DNA of 64,000 bases from Homalodisca vitripennis (Eukaryota; Arthropoda; Insecta; Hemiptera; Cicadellidae). The stretch is from assembly GCF_021130785.1 (NCBI RefSeq), contig NC_060213.1, positions 132,818,001 to 132,882,000 on the forward strand. The letters run 5' to 3'. How positions within the stretch are numbered: position 1 is the first letter of the stretch; each line of letters starts with the position of its first letter. Under the pieces are notes generated by a model. That model had not been told where the DNA came from and did no database searches. It saw nothing but the letters and a program-made list of their open reading frames with translations. A program made the translations under genes and the position numbers. Below, one piece after another: positions 1 through 12,256 of this stretch.

Positions 1-1075
1 ATAAACATTGCTAAGGTCACAGTCATGCTGAGTACCAAACCTGGATTTAAGCCTAAGGCATATGCTATTCATTATCTGTACCAAATTTGAATAATACCGT
101 TCAGTAGTAGGAGTTACTTGATACACTGTAGTCCTATAAGGAATTTACCCCTTGGATCATATTTTTTATTTCAGATATATTTAAAATATGGTTACGCAAA
201 ACATTCGTGACGAAACTAACATTTCAAGTAATCACTTCAAATTTTAGCTTATTGATGTAATTTAAGTAAATATCTCAAACAAACCTTTGCCTTTTTACAG
301 TTTAAGAGTAATTTATGTAACGTGGAGTCATAACAGTTTTAAAACCGAGTTTGATATTTTCCACTTTTAGATAATATCTGCAATTTTTAATGTTTTAAAT
401 TCTTGTACCAGCTGGTAATTTTGGCACTATTCACTTTGGTCACTCAGCACCATACATCTGACAGTGCAAACAAAAGAACAGACAATTGTTCGCTGTGAAG
501 CGTTAAATCCACGCGTCCACTGATGAGCAATGACCGCCTACTGAAGATTTATTGTCGACTGATATTGCTGTCACACGCCCGTGTCATGGCCGATTTACTG
601 CGGTGTAAATATTGTGACGACGTTTGTAAACACATCAGAGAGGGTGCGTGTGACAATGTGACGCAAACAGCAATGCGTCCTGGTGTTGCGCCGGGGAAAT
701 CGCAGCACAGAGTTGGTGGGTGAAGTATGGCGGGAGCTTTCTCAATAGCTCTAAATAAACAGCCAGTAAAACTGCAACTCTAGAATTTGATTACATAGGT
801 AACTATAACGGTAAGGACTCGATTATATTACAATCGCCTGTTTTAATGCATCATTTGAATTATAATTACTTTATTTGATATTTAAATTTTAAAAGTGGTA
901 AAATATTACTAAATATCGACGTCATCATCAATTAATATAAAAACTTCAATGCATCATCATTTTTTGAGGACCAACATAGAGGCTATCTCAACACCTACTG
1001 TCATATTTTGTTCACCCTTAGAACGTATAACTGTAAGCCTTACACACCGATTTCCGTTTTTTTCATTATGCTACC
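1..1075 (+). repeat. Dispersed repeat R, copy 1 (inverted relative to copy 2)
   Basis: This block aligns in reverse complement with 30140-31760. Matching landmarks include the SINE-like piece at 1-60, the 66-codon ORF at 523-723, the AT-rich stretch around 840-920 and the segment near 1000-1070. Copy 2 differs by a 319-bp MITE and by a local tandem duplication. The family is not identified; it is a mid-size mobile or segmentally duplicated unit. Confidence 0.75.
523..723 (+). CDS. 66-codon ORF inside repeat R, function unknown
   Basis: An open frame of 66 codons starting MSNDRLLKIYC. It is GC-richer than its surroundings and is present almost unchanged in the inverted copy at 30632-30832 (residue 8 is K here and T there; the last residues are VGG versus AGE). 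Six cysteines fall between residues 11 and 43, including a CKYC pair. I recognise no family. The ORF may be a repeat-encoded peptide or simply a GC-rich island that happens to be open. Near-identity of the two copies may only reflect recent duplication. Confidence 0.2.
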   Translation: MSNDRLLKIYCRLILLSHARVMADLLRCKYCDDVCKHIREGACDNVTQTAMRPGVAPGKSQHRVGG

Positions 1076-1300
1076 CTTTTTTAAGCAGAGATGACCTTCA
1101 AAAGGTACTGGCGTCCCAGTTATGTGGGATCTTTACCCACTAAACCACTCTGCTGCCATGTCCTTTCGTAGCGTACAGTGCCTGGACCCTAGGACCACTG
1201 ACCGTAGAGGAAGCTCTGAAATATAACTAAAAACATAGCCAATTAAGGTACAGTAGTTAACTTATACTAATTCACATTTAAGGGGATAAGACAGTTACGT
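1076..1300. other. Unassigned stretch with a tRNA-like segment
   Basis: On the minus strand around 1105-1165 there is a GGCAGCAGAGTGG-type segment reminiscent of a tRNA-derived SINE head. A related stretch (GTGGTAGCAGAGTG) lies on the minus strand near 19540-19570. No intact tRNA can be folded with confidence. Confidence 0.25.
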
Positions 1301-1337
1301 CACTGTTTGGGTTCGTGGCTCACTTCGATGGTAGTTT

Positions 1338-1565
1338 TTACGGAGGGTCGTCCAAGAGGGTGGTTGGGCGTCGCCTGTAGTTGTCTGGGCCTCCGTATTC
1401 CGCTGCGATGGTCGCTATCTGTGGATGTTCTGAAGCTGCTGCTGTCTCGAAGAACTTTCTTGCAAATTTTTCTAGGATTTTGGCCTGTAAGGAGTTTCGA
1501 GTCGTTTCATTGCAAACAAACAACGGCTGCCTCTTGATGAAACGAAGAGCCTTGATCTGGATTAT
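1338..1565 (-). pseudogene. LINE relic: C-terminal end of a Jockey-like reverse transcriptase ORF
   Basis: The minus strand reads as a continuous peptide with a QIKALRFIKRQP segment, an FVCNETTRN segment, then KFARKFFETA, a SEHPQIATIA stretch and an RRPTTLLDDPP end followed by a stop. Basic 'R-x-I-x-x-x-P-x-FVRN' segments followed by 'A-x-x-FF...HP' and a proline/arginine tail are typical of the far C-terminus of Jockey-clade non-LTR retrotransposon ORF2, downstream of the catalytic domain. No RT catalytic motif is present, so only the 3' end survives. A second copy lies at 37262-37560. The family assignment is inferred from motif style, not from a search. Confidence 0.45.
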
Positions 1566-1654
1566 CTAGAGGAACGATTAGATCAGCTACATGTGGCCCA
1601 CCAAGCTGTGAAAGCATAAATAGTAACCGATTGTGGCAGCAGCTTTTAGTCATT

Positions 1655-1985
1655 AGACCACTTTTAGTCAGTTTCCAAGATATATAAACATGGCAGAGTC
1701 AAAAGCTGCATTTTTTGAAAGCTAGTCCGCACGACTCTCTAAAATTAATGTTTAGCGATTGTTCTGATCGCTTTCTGTTGAAGTTTGAAAACTCTCAAAA
1801 TTCGATTGTTTCAACAAGGACTGCATTTTTTCAATTGTTGTTTAAAATATGATTATTAATTATTTATATATACATCCGATTGTGGATGTTAATTATCTTT
1901 TCAGCTGATCTATTGTCGTTAGAGATTGTTCTGAAGTAATCTTTGCCGTAGTTATCCTGGCTAAGTTATATACGGAAGCCAAAAA
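1655..1985. repeat. Dispersed repeat A, copy 1
   Basis: This segment aligns directly with 38945-39262 and in reverse complement with 28000-28370. Shared landmarks are TTCCAAGATATATAAACATG, ACGACTCTCTAAAATT and the terminal TATCCTGGCTAA. Its three copies link the window start to both flanks of the palindrome spacer. Confidence 0.75.
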
Positions 1986-2965
1986 GTATAGAGCCAAAAA
2001 CGAGCCCTAAGATAAGGGTAATGTTCAACAACACTTCTCTGTAAAAGGGTCTTCACAAAAGTGAACATAGTGATTTTATGACTTAGACCTTTCTAAACAG
2101 GATTTGACTATATCGTATCAGAGAGGGTGAACCTGAAGGCAGCAACTCAAAACCCTTGAAGAAATATTTGAATCATAACAGTTTTATTTTTATGAGAAAC
2201 TCAACAAACAGATTTCCACAAGCCAACTTCATCCTGAGTTCTCTGAGTACATTGGTCTTAGTAAAAAGGTTATCTTAATCTGAAATATCATCTTTTCTTT
2301 ATCAAAAATTTTAATATCTGATCGGATGTTGAGTTTCAGTGGACAAGACCTTAAAGGGATACTGTTTCACTTAAAAGGTAATAAAATACTAACAATTACA
2401 ACCTTCATTAAAAGTTTTGGATTAGATTGTGTTGAACGGAGTCTAACATGTAATTCACATCCAATTATTATTATAGTGGCATATACCAAATTATATTTCA
2501 GGATATTAAAACATAAACAAAAAATCACACTGATTTATCGTCCTTAATATTCTTCTTCTGCAGGAAACACTAGTAATGCTTAGTACCAGTAAAATATGAC
2601 TATTGACTTGCAGGATTAGAGTCTGTGTCTGTGTTCATAATTTACGCTACATATAAAAGAACACTGACATTTACATTGATAGGAATGTCGATATTGTATC
2701 ATCACCGGCAAATAACGTTTATAAGGGCTCATCAGTCAGTGGCGTAACTGTTTCCACTCCCGCCCTTCTGTCCTCCAAATTAACTCTTCCTTATTACATC
2801 CTTGATGCAGCAATTTACTCGATTTATGTAATATTAGAGTGTCATAAAACACGTTTAACATAGTATGAATCTATTGGTACACTATTTTATTGCTACCAAA
2901 TTGTTGCTTTGCGGTACAAAAAAATAGGGCAGCCATTCATTATTTATGTCCATATCAAACACATA
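1986..2965 (+). repeat. Dispersed repeat B, copy 1 (direct with 31885-32915)
   Basis: About 1 kb aligns in the same orientation with 31885-32915. Landmarks are ATCGTATCAGAGAGGGTGA near 2115, the pair TGAATGTCGATATTGTATCA/TCACCGGCAAATAACG near 2690-2720, and CGCCCTTCTGTC near 2761. A shorter related piece (ATGAACGTCGATAATA and ATAAGGGAGTCATCACTCA) is found at 28520-28740 and inverted at 38590-38830. No coding region is recognised. Confidence 0.75.
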
Positions 2966-5337
2966 GAAATAAACCATAACTTTATTCATTTTTATTTTTA
3001 AAGATTTATTATTCAGTGGTTATATCTTATTATAATTTATAATATTAAAGGTTTTAATAATGGCGAATATTACAAAAATTAATCAATTAGAAAGTGTTAG
3101 TGTTTGTTAAACTAGCAAAACATTATTTCATTCCATGCTTTTATTACCACGATTTATTTTATTCAGCAAGATTCTTACAGTATTACATACTTTATCTTTG
3201 ATTTTAAACCATTATTAGATGTCTTCAGAATAAAAATTATTTTAAACTAATATTTAGGTAGAACACATTTTTGGGGAGGGGTTCCAGTACGGACAACTCG
3301 TTTATTTAATTATAATTAGTTTTAGAAGAGTATACTTTTACATTTAAGATTGAATACCAATAAGAACAATTTGCAAATATGGCTTAGAGGCCTTGCTTTC
3401 CAAACGTAAACATCTTTGGACTGGTTTGGAAAGGATTTTGAGGAGAAAAAGAATATTGAAGGATAGGCCCGTTTCGCGTTTCTAGCCAAAGCTTGGCGTT
3501 TGCAGTTATTTTCATAGTGGACTACTTCATAATCCAGTGTAATTGACTTAAATAAATCTTAAAACTTCTTAAATTATAACTTTAATTGTGCAGCATTTGA
3601 CAATTTATTGAACGTTAACAAGAAAATACTCACATACATTTGTTTAATTGAAGAAATCTAATTGGCTATTTGAATAGGAATTTCCTGCAACGTTAAGAAA
3701 AGTTCACATTTGGTTCGCATCAACCTTTTCCTCCTACACTTTTTATTACATGTCCTACACCCTCAATTTACAGAATAAAATTGACCTAATCTCTTCAAAC
3801 GCCTAAGTTATTTTATGGTTCGGTTGTTTGAAAGAGTACCAACCAAGTACAACTACATCCATTGGTTTAGGTTCTAGAACTTCACTGAAACAGCTCAGAC
3901 GAGCGAAGTATATTTATTAAAAAGACCCGCTTACACTGATAAAATATCATTTTCGCATTTAAATAAAATTAACATTGATATTCAATAAAAAATAATCAAC
4001 CGTACCTGTAATATCTTTAATTTATTATAAAAAATTGTCATTTTGACCCTGAAAAAGTACACACGTTACAACTAATCCACATTATTAATAACTTTTTATT
4101 TTTTTACGGGGGTTATTGATACCTAAAAAAATTATTATATGTAAATATATATATATTCGGTTTGGTATAAACCGAAAGCTCTTAAGCTCTAGATGTGCCT
4201 TTTGTGGATTTGGAATACAACCCACTATAGATCTCTGACCCACGGGCTTCCAAATTGACATTGTTTATCTTACAAAAGAAATTTTTATTGGTTTAAAAGA
4301 GCAAATTACTAAAACACACCTGTTACTCTCAAGCGGTTATTTTAAATCCAATAACCAAGTTAATATTAGCTGATTGTTACTATACTAACATATACTAACT
4401 AACTTTATATCGGTTTATTTCTTGACGGTTGTTACATTTGTACATTATTAAAATATGTTTTACACCTATAAAAGTTTGTGCATGTTGATATTATACTTTG
4501 TTTTTGTTCCATGAATGGCGTATATTGTTTATAATGTTTGTTATGATATTTGGCTGGTTTTTTCTTAGGTAATAAAATATCAGTTCTGGCCTAAAAAAGA
4601 CAAATAATCAGAGACCTGTTATGCATTTGCTAAATTTATTTGTACTTTATTCTTTGTTTAAAGTTTGTTATTGATGATAGAAGGTTTGAAAGGATAACAG
4701 GATTTCGGACATTTGTCATCGTTATAGGTTATAAAACGTTGTGTTATACCTTTTATAACCTGTAAAGTTTGGCAAATGTACTTTTTTGTTTCGTTTGGAT
4801 GTGGTATAATGTATAATCAAATATAATGTAAGTATCATTGTAATTACTCTTAAATTGTTTGTAATTTTTAGCAGTTCAGTGACTAAGTTATTTTATTTTC
4901 ATAACTGGAACACTTAACAGCCTATGCCTTTGTGATTGCTCCAAAATGTCTTGAATTTTTAATTTATACAAATAAAATTGTAAGTAAGATATCTAAGAAA
5001 AGGAATTTATAACATATATTGGTGTACTTATGCTATCGTTGAACTGGGTTTTGCTTATTTGCTAAGTTTAACGTTAAGGATTAAAGTACAAAACATATGA
5101 AAACTGTATTGTGTCCTTATAGAAATAGTTATGTCATTGCGTTTTGAGAAATAAAGAAATCTGATTTGACTTCTCTTGTACATTACTCACGCAATGCATC
5201 AACAAATCTTTGATTTAAAGAAATAGTTAATTGTTAATTGTTTGGAAGCTAATCAATCGATATCATTGTAACGTTCATAAATTCTTTCAAAAACAACTAA
5301 AGGCATGAACCATCGCTTTCCTATGACTAGAACTGTA
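2966..5337. other. AT-rich non-coding DNA, nothing recognised
   Basis: Low-complexity AT-rich sequence with short A and T runs and a small TATATATA stretch near 4145. No long ORF, exon-like segment or inverted repeat stands out. Confidence 0.6.
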
Positions 5338-5700
5338 CGCAGGCAACTGTATTTTCTCTGTACGATTAAGTAAAAAAACTATTCTCAGTTATACGTTCAG
5401 AGAGATTACAATTCATCATTATTTTTACCGTGCCGCAGTAATGTGATACATTGCATATGTAGATTTTGTTATTTGATATTTATTGTTTATTAAATCAATC
5501 GATTTTATTAAAAGGTCACATTTGACTGGAACTGTATTTTCTGTGTACGATTAACAAACTACCCATAGATATAAGTCCATAGAGGATTACAATTCATCAT
5601 TATTGTTACCGTGCCGCATTAACATGATAAATTGTATCGGTGGATCTTACTCTTTGAGATTTATTAATTATTAAAAGTGATTTCTATAAAATTAAAATAA
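5338..5700 (+). repeat. Tandem duplication, about 181-bp period, two diverged units
   Basis: Unit 1 (about 5338-5515) and unit 2 (about 5521-5700) share ACTGTATTTTCTSTGTACGA (5347 and 5530), GATTACAATTCATCATTA (5404 and 5585) and the following ACCGTGCCGCA. Divergence is clear, so the duplication is not recent. Confidence 0.75.
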
Positions 5701-5744
5701 TTAGTTTGCTCAGTGACGGATAATGAGATATAGGTAGCAGTTTC

Positions 5745-5900
5745 TCGGTAGAGAGATAATCCATGTCCTGTTTCAGATATTTTTAGCCCCCTGACTCTAA
5801 TTTACATAACGTACTCTGATCGTAAAAGGCAGAGGGTATATTAGGGGTTAAAATGGCTTTGCTATTGACAGGACATGAATAAATTTTACCTTACAACACC
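5745..5900. repeat. Short element with imperfect terminal inverted repeats
   Basis: ATCCATGTCCTGT at about 5759 is mirrored by ACAGGACATGAAT near 5869, with TTTTTAGCCCC and GGGGTTAAAA as inner partners. A related right end (TATTGACAGCTCATGAAT) recurs near 9957, so this is probably a small MITE-like family. No target duplication is evident. Confidence 0.4.
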
Positions 5901-6400
5901 CCCCGCCACCCACACACGTTATCACCCCAGCCCTTCACATCCAAGCGTTTGGCTGTAAAGAAAGAACTACTTTGGTTAAATATTCTTTTATTTTACCTTT
6001 TATTTTCTTATACTTAATATATTGATTATTTTTAGGCAATTACAACTTATAAAATTTAAATGGATAGTCAATTGATTGTTAACAGGTTTCCTAATCAGTT
6101 TACGTCTTATCCCAGCTTTAAGACGCTAAGAGCTTTTTATCTCGAGTTATCGTACAGACGGACAGACGGACTGTCCCTTGACCTATTGACCTTGAAATTA
6201 ATAGAGTTCTTCCTTGGACCAAGCGGAACCTATGTAAGAAGTTTCAATCTCTAGGACATTTTTATCAAATGTTACAGCATAGACAGACAGACAGACAGAC
6301 TCTTTGTTCTTTGACTTTTTGAACCCCAAGCGTTCTTCTATGAGTGATGTGAAAGTCATACTCCAAGATCCAAATCTCTCGACTCTTTATAGTAGGCACT
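5901..6400. repeat. C-rich stretch and short tetranucleotide arrays
   Basis: Holds a C-rich strand around 5897-5935 and two short CAGA-type arrays (near 6153-6175 and 6282-6300). They sit in text resembling other 'CTGTCTGTCTGTCCG' repeats of the window (for example 27065-27120, 43990-44060). No gene seen. Confidence 0.45.
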
Positions 6401-6404
6401 AGCT

Positions 6405-7760
6405 GTTACCCGCGGTTTCGCACGCAATCTTACCCAACTGAAGTCCTTACATTACTTATTAAAATCAATTAATTATGATGGAAGTCCTATAAAAATTTTA
6501 AAACGTAAGTAGCCATACATCAGGTAAATATTATTTAAGTTCGTGGTAAATAGTATCAGAGTTTAACTTAATTATTATATAAGTTTGGCATGTGTAGGAG
6601 CATTTATGGTTCTAATTAATTATGTATAACGTCACAGCTAATTCTACCTTGTCATCACGATCTTCAACACAAGTCTCGGATCACACAGGTCTCGGTAACT
6701 TAATTCGGTCAAAAAGCGTATATTTCCAATCCTTGTCATATATTTCAGGTCTAAGATATATCCAGTACCATAAGAGAGTTTGCCTAATTGTTCTGACGAA
6801 GAAAGTGTATATATATATACACTTACGTAGGACCGAGATGCCTACTTTGGTTAAAAAGTCCCTAATTAAGACCGTTTAAATTCACTTCTTACTGTCACAA
6901 TTTAGCATGCCATATTTCCTCGATCAAAATGCTATACACTTTCGATTATCTAGTTCTCGGTAATCTATTTTGGTCAAGCTCGTATTGACATAGTTGAGTG
7001 TTCCTTGTCCTGATGAAGAAAATACACACATAGGTAGGACTGAAAAGCCTATTAAGACCTAGGGGGAAGTCCTACCTACTTCTCATGTACTGTCGGTATA
7101 AGGTGGAAATCCTTATTAAGGTAATGCAACATTCTAAAATAATCGTAATTAAAGTTTTGCGTTGTACCAGTCTTGCTTTTTAGGCTGTAGCCAGGGAAAT
7201 AATGAATCGTTGAGGAATGTTAGTATTCATTTCTCTGTTTTCCATAAGGCACTGTTAAAATGCAATATCACAATGTCAAGGAAGCCCCCCAGTTTAAAGT
7301 CACTTATGTGAAAACAGTCATAACTTTGTTCATTAAGGTTAGTTTTATAATAGTATTTAATGCATTATATGATTTTAATTCGACACTGGCGCAATCTGGA
7401 CTAAATTTATAATTAATGTTTTATTTACTATCTGCATTACACTACCGATCAAGCACTGTTTAATTATTATTGATAAAATTGAAATATAAACAGATGTTTT
7501 AGAAAGTTTTTCGAACTAAAGCTGTCAAAAGCTATTTAGTGCCAGTTTAATTTGAATTATAAAACGTAAAAACTGCAATTTTTTCTGAATTCCAAATTAT
7601 TCCAGATAACTTTTCTTAACATTTTCTTTATAAAATCCTTCCTCGGATTTCAATGAACATTTTACAAAAAGAATAAACCGAATTGGTCCAACTGTTCTCG
7701 AGATTTGCGCTTACCAACACATTTTGCGAATCATTTTTATTTATAAGAACTATCGCACAA
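6405..7760 (+). repeat. Degenerate retroposon-type repeats
   Basis: The stretch begins with CTGTTACCCGCGGTTTCGCA (6409-6428) and contains GAATTGGTCCAACTGTTCTC (7680-7699) followed by GAGATTTGCGCTTACCAACA. Both sentences belong to dispersed repeats I associate with insect genomes, from general impression only. Between them is a diverged tandem duplication with about a 265-bp offset (CTCGGTAA at 6691 and 6956). No intact ORF. Confidence 0.35.
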
Positions 7761-9930
7761 ACGGTCCGATGAACAGACTATCGGTGAAAGCCCTATCGCG
7801 TCCTTAATATAATGAACAATTATTATCTCATACTGCAGTTCAATACTGCACAAATTCGTAAGCTGCTTAAATGATTGGCTGATGTAGTCAATAGGTTTAA
7901 TAGCGGGCAGCAGTCGGTCCTTTGACAACTTTCAAGAGGCTTACCTCTCATTTAGTACTATTGGAGCCACAAGTACTTCCCACAATGGCCATTGATCAGT
8001 ATCATTTCGGGCGCCCGCATAATACTGTTGGTCTAATACTGCTCTGGAGTTGAACTACTGATGACGAGAATTGGAATTTAGTGGTTTTATTTAACTTCTG
8101 TGTTAAATTGTACTTGTTCACGGTCAGTAGATCAATCACAAAATTTGTAAAATCGATTATGAGGGTCATTTGGCCGAATAATTATAATCCAAGTAGTAAT
8201 GAGAAAGAAAAATTATAATTATGTCCGTCGTTTCTGTCAGTTGAACTGCGCTTTTAAGTGGATAATCAAATTGTATTAGTTATAAATTCAATGTAGACAA
8301 TGTTCTGTTTGGAATAATGCCACAGATTGAATTACATAAAACTATGATGAATAATAAGTAATAACAATAAAAATCAGAAACATTAAATTTTTAAACATAA
8401 ATGTCATTATGTTTATGGATTACCATCCAGGTTTTCTTGAAATCGATCGCCAGCCGCTCTATTTTCTGTAAAGGTCGAATAGGGAATGTAACAAAAATAT
8501 TAAAAATATAAAATAGTGCTTTGTCTGGCAAATTATGAATTTTTAGCTTTACACACTTAAAACCAACCGTCAGACTATAAATTTAAAATCAGTGTCAGCA
8601 AGCTTTGTATATGTATACCCTTGAAGAGGAGAATTTTAGTCAATACATCTAGTTGTGTGAGAATGATTTCATTCCATCTATTTGTCTGAGGCTGGTAGCT
8701 ATATTAATGTGTCTGACAGCCCGTTATAAATGTATCATACTATGAAAAAAATAATCTGAGAAAAATATTGTATCATAGTTTAACCCTACACTCCCATCTC
8801 GACCTCCACTGAAATCAGTACAGTTGACGATCGATAAAAAAAAAAATACTTCCTCTATCGATTTGAAGAAAAAAAAAACTAGATTCTGTTGTTGTCCGTG
8901 GCGAATCGACCCTCAGCTTCTAGACCATTATAACATTTTTATAATAAAGCCTATACTAGTAAAGATTCATTTTCAACGTTTTGAAATTTTAATTTTTATA
9001 TAAGTGGTTTAATAGATTGAAACGACTTAATTAAATATCCATTTTCCGAAATGTAGAGAGTGTTTCTTGAACTCCTAGTGAAATTCGGAGCGTGTGTACA
9101 TTTAACAATATTCCATATGTGACTGCCTAACTACGCGCATTAAACTAACCACAGAGTTGATTTGAACCGACCGCGACAATAAATCAACTGAAGCGGCCAT
9201 TTGTCACCTGAGGACGTGCGTGTTGTGTGTTTAGCGTTTCAGCATAAGTAAATGAAGTCTACCTTGTCTGCATAATAAAATATCTGTAAATAAAAATTAT
9301 CAAACCAGAGTTACAGGATAGTATCTGACAGGTAATTTGCACTGTACAAGCACACGTAAGAAAGAAATCGATCGTCAGCTGATTTTGGTAGAGGTCATAA
9401 AGGAATAGAATCAAAGGGATTAACGTATGCAACGATAATTGGTTTCTATCTTGGTTCATTTAAAACCCGACAAAGAGGATGAAATTTGGAAATTTAATGC
9501 GTATGTGAGGTATTTTACGGTTGCTTTTAAATGTGTGAAGCTTATTTATTTATTCTTCAACGGAATTAGATCAGTAGTACAATTAAATAAGCTAAAAAGG
9601 TTATTAACGAGTATAGTCTAAACACTAACAAGATTTACTTATTATTATATAACCAAAAGTGTTAAGAATAAATAATCAACAAAACAATGAACGTCTAAGA
9701 AATATAATTTAATTAACAAACAATCAGCGATACAGTAAAATATGAAAATGAGCAACAGTAATACATTGTTGAAAAAAATTATAATAAGAGATTTTTGAGC
9801 AATGTGTAAGGTATCAACATTTTATATTTATTAATACAATATCCCCATGCGGAAATATATCAGTAGAAATAACAGTAATTATACACAAGTAAACTTCGAT
9901 TTAAATACTCTTGGATGATAAAAATAAAAA
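7761..9930. other. AT-rich non-coding DNA, nothing recognised
   Basis: No convincing ORF, exon or repeat unit. There are two A-rich runs near 8839-8880 and slightly GC-richer text at 9120-9240, without splice-site context I can defend. Confidence 0.5.
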
Positions 9931-10040
9931 TGCTCTAAAGGGTCAAAATGGTTGTGCTATTGACAGCTCATGAATAACACTTGTTCAACTACCCCGCCAC
10001 ACTCACCCTCACCTACCCTCGGTGGTACCACTCTACAAAC
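9930..10040 (+). repeat. Short repeat related to 5850-5930
   Basis: GGTCAAAATGGTTGTGCTAT followed by TGACAGCTCATGAATAA and CCCCGCCACACTCACC parallels 5850-5930 (GGTTAAAATGGCTTTGCTAT, TGACAGGACATGAATAA, CCCCGCCACCCACAC). Confidence 0.6.
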
Positions 10041-11060
10041 TCACCCGATTGCCTGCTAAATGAGAACCATTTTGTTTTGGTCTTCTATTATTTGCATTTT
10101 ATTGGTTTGAATATTACAAAACATGCACGTAGAATATTTTATAAGGTACAATTACACGTCACAGCACAGTACATCTAATTAGGCGTGCTCAAGTACTGGC
10201 AGGACAATTACGAAAATTAAATATTTACTATGATTCAATTTTTTTTGTTCAAGAAAAATGAAGGTCAAAAGAGGTCTTAAAGAAACGAAGTAGACTTTTA
10301 TGTTTATTGTTGTCCTGAGTATTAAATCATGTTTAATTTTAGAAATTTGAGATTTATTTTTTGAGTTTTTTTTGTGCAATAGACGGGTTTTATTATAATA
10401 TTCAACATTCAACGTTAGTAAATTTTGCAAGTTAGGCTGTACTTAATTTGTTAATATTTAATGTATATTTTACATAAATTTCCAATATATTGACAGGTAA
10501 AAGATATATCTAAACGTCCACATATGCCCAAAAGTCTTCTTCTCGCAAAAAACCTGTGCAGGTCATAAACATGGTGTGTTCGAACTGATACACAGGAATT
10601 ATTCAGGAACAGCATAGTATTTTTCATGGTTTCCATGTAAAATTATTTTAATAGTAGTTATGATGAGGTCTGTTAGTATAGAAAATAATATTTAAACTGT
10701 TCATACAAGTTACCGTATAAATAAACCGGAAAGATATAATGAACACGTATCTAGATATAAAGATATCATTTTTAGTTCTTTCGACATCGTTATGGGTTAT
10801 TCAGAGAAATATGCTAACTTGTATGCGCTTCATGGTAAAAATAACACTTAATTAATAATAAAATGATACACTTCTCGTAAGGCTGAGATAAAATTATGGG
10901 GGGTAAAAGTGCATGAGGTTTAACATTGTTTTTATAGGAAATAACTGAAGGTAGTTTATCTATAACCGGCCATTAACAAGCATAGTAGTATGGCGAGAAA
11001 GTAGTTCAATACTGATATAAAGTACATCAATCTGGTCGGATATGCTTTATCACTCACAGA
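10041..11060. other. AT-rich non-coding DNA, nothing recognised
   Basis: The small ORFs here have no recognisable composition or family signature. No repeats noted. Confidence 0.5.
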
Positions 11061-11062
11061 AC

Positions 11063-11222
11063 TTCTCAGTCGGATTCCTTACCTTTCTAAGAGTAATCGT
11101 TATTTTCCACTCAAATTCTCACTCCGATGCCTTATATTACTAAGAATATGCGTTATATCTTACTCAAATTCTCAGTCTGATTCTTTATCTTTCTAAAAAT
11201 GCGCGTTATCTTTCACTCAGTT
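11063..11222 (+). repeat. Minisatellite, 53-bp period, three units
   Basis: Units start with TTCTCAGTC at about 11063, TTCTCACTC at 11116 and TTCTCAGTC at 11169. Each runs through a TTTCTAA-like core and GCGTTAT to CACTCAAA. Units differ at several positions. Confidence 0.75.
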
Positions 11223-11833
11223 TCTGACAACCAGTTCTCCCACTGTATCCCATCATTCAAATACGCCAATTCTAAATTCATCCCGAACATTTTTTATAAC
11301 TTATGAAGTGTTTTTTTATTCACACTCAACGGTGTCGATCAGATCTTATTTAATAAATACTAGTTCTCGTAATTTAAGCTGTATTTAATGCTTCACATTG
11401 AACCATAAGCTTAAAACAATTAATTTACTCAGTATACTGACAGTTTTGTGATTTAAAATCTTTTTTAAATTATGAAAACATTGTTTTAACTTAACACATT
11501 ATATATCAAATTTAAGAGGAGAACACACAGTTTTAGAAAATATTTTTATGATGAAATAATTATTTGAACAAAATTATAAATTAAACAAAATTATGGAAAA
11601 AAATAATATTTGAAAAATTGTAATTGTACAAACGTTTTATTTTTCAACCACCTAATGTTCTATAAATGTGTTTTTGATATAACATAACGTAAGTACTAAT
11701 AGAAGGCCTATCATAATCATACTCAGCATCATTCACGTCTTGATCATTAGGCCTAATCTCAAAATCTGGATCAGGATCATTGTTTGTTGAGAAAACTCAC
11801 CCTACGAACCAGAATCATAAATTTGACCCAAGA

Positions 11834-11956
11834 TTATTTCAAACCGAATCGCTGATAATCTTTTATTTTCATTAAAATACAATAATCCTCCTCCAAATCA
11901 TGCTCAGAATCTGACATCATATCACGTGCCATTATTTTGTTTAAACGATTACTCAT
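11834..11956 (-). pseudogene. 40-codon relic ORF with acidic N-terminal composition
   Basis: On the minus strand an ATG at 11956 opens 40 codons ending at 11834. The peptide starts MSNRLNKIMARDMMSDSEHD and continues with an acidic EED stretch. A second acidic stretch (DPDPDFEIRPNDQD) reads in the same direction near 11790-11700 after an interruption. Short acidic SDSE-type N-termini are common in piggyBac-family transposases, so this could be the start of a dead transposase, but no catalytic region follows. Other explanations are equally possible. Confidence 0.25.
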
Positions 11957-12125
11957 TTTATACACAATGATAAAGAAAAATATAACTTTTATCACTAAGA
12001 AACCAATCAAATTAAACTAAACCATCACTAAACCAACATTTATCACTTTATTCAGTAACATTGGAACTTTCTTTATAAATAACAATACTCGCATCACTGC
12101 GTCGTCAGTCGGATACGTAACTAAG

Positions 12126-12171
12126 CAGTTTTGCAATAGTTGAATATACTATTTTTACAGCTGCAAAACTG
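12126..12171. repeat. Perfect 10-bp inverted repeat hairpin
   Basis: CAGTTTTGCA (12126-12135) pairs perfectly with TGCAAAACTG (12162-12171) across a 26-nt loop. It lies between the acidic relic ORF and the SINE, and could be a transposon-end remnant. Confidence 0.6.
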
Positions 12172-12256
12172 TTAACTTTTTATTGGATTGTACAGTAAAA
12201 TAAATAGACATACCAGTTGTTGTTATTTGAGTTTTAACATTTTATTTAATATGACA

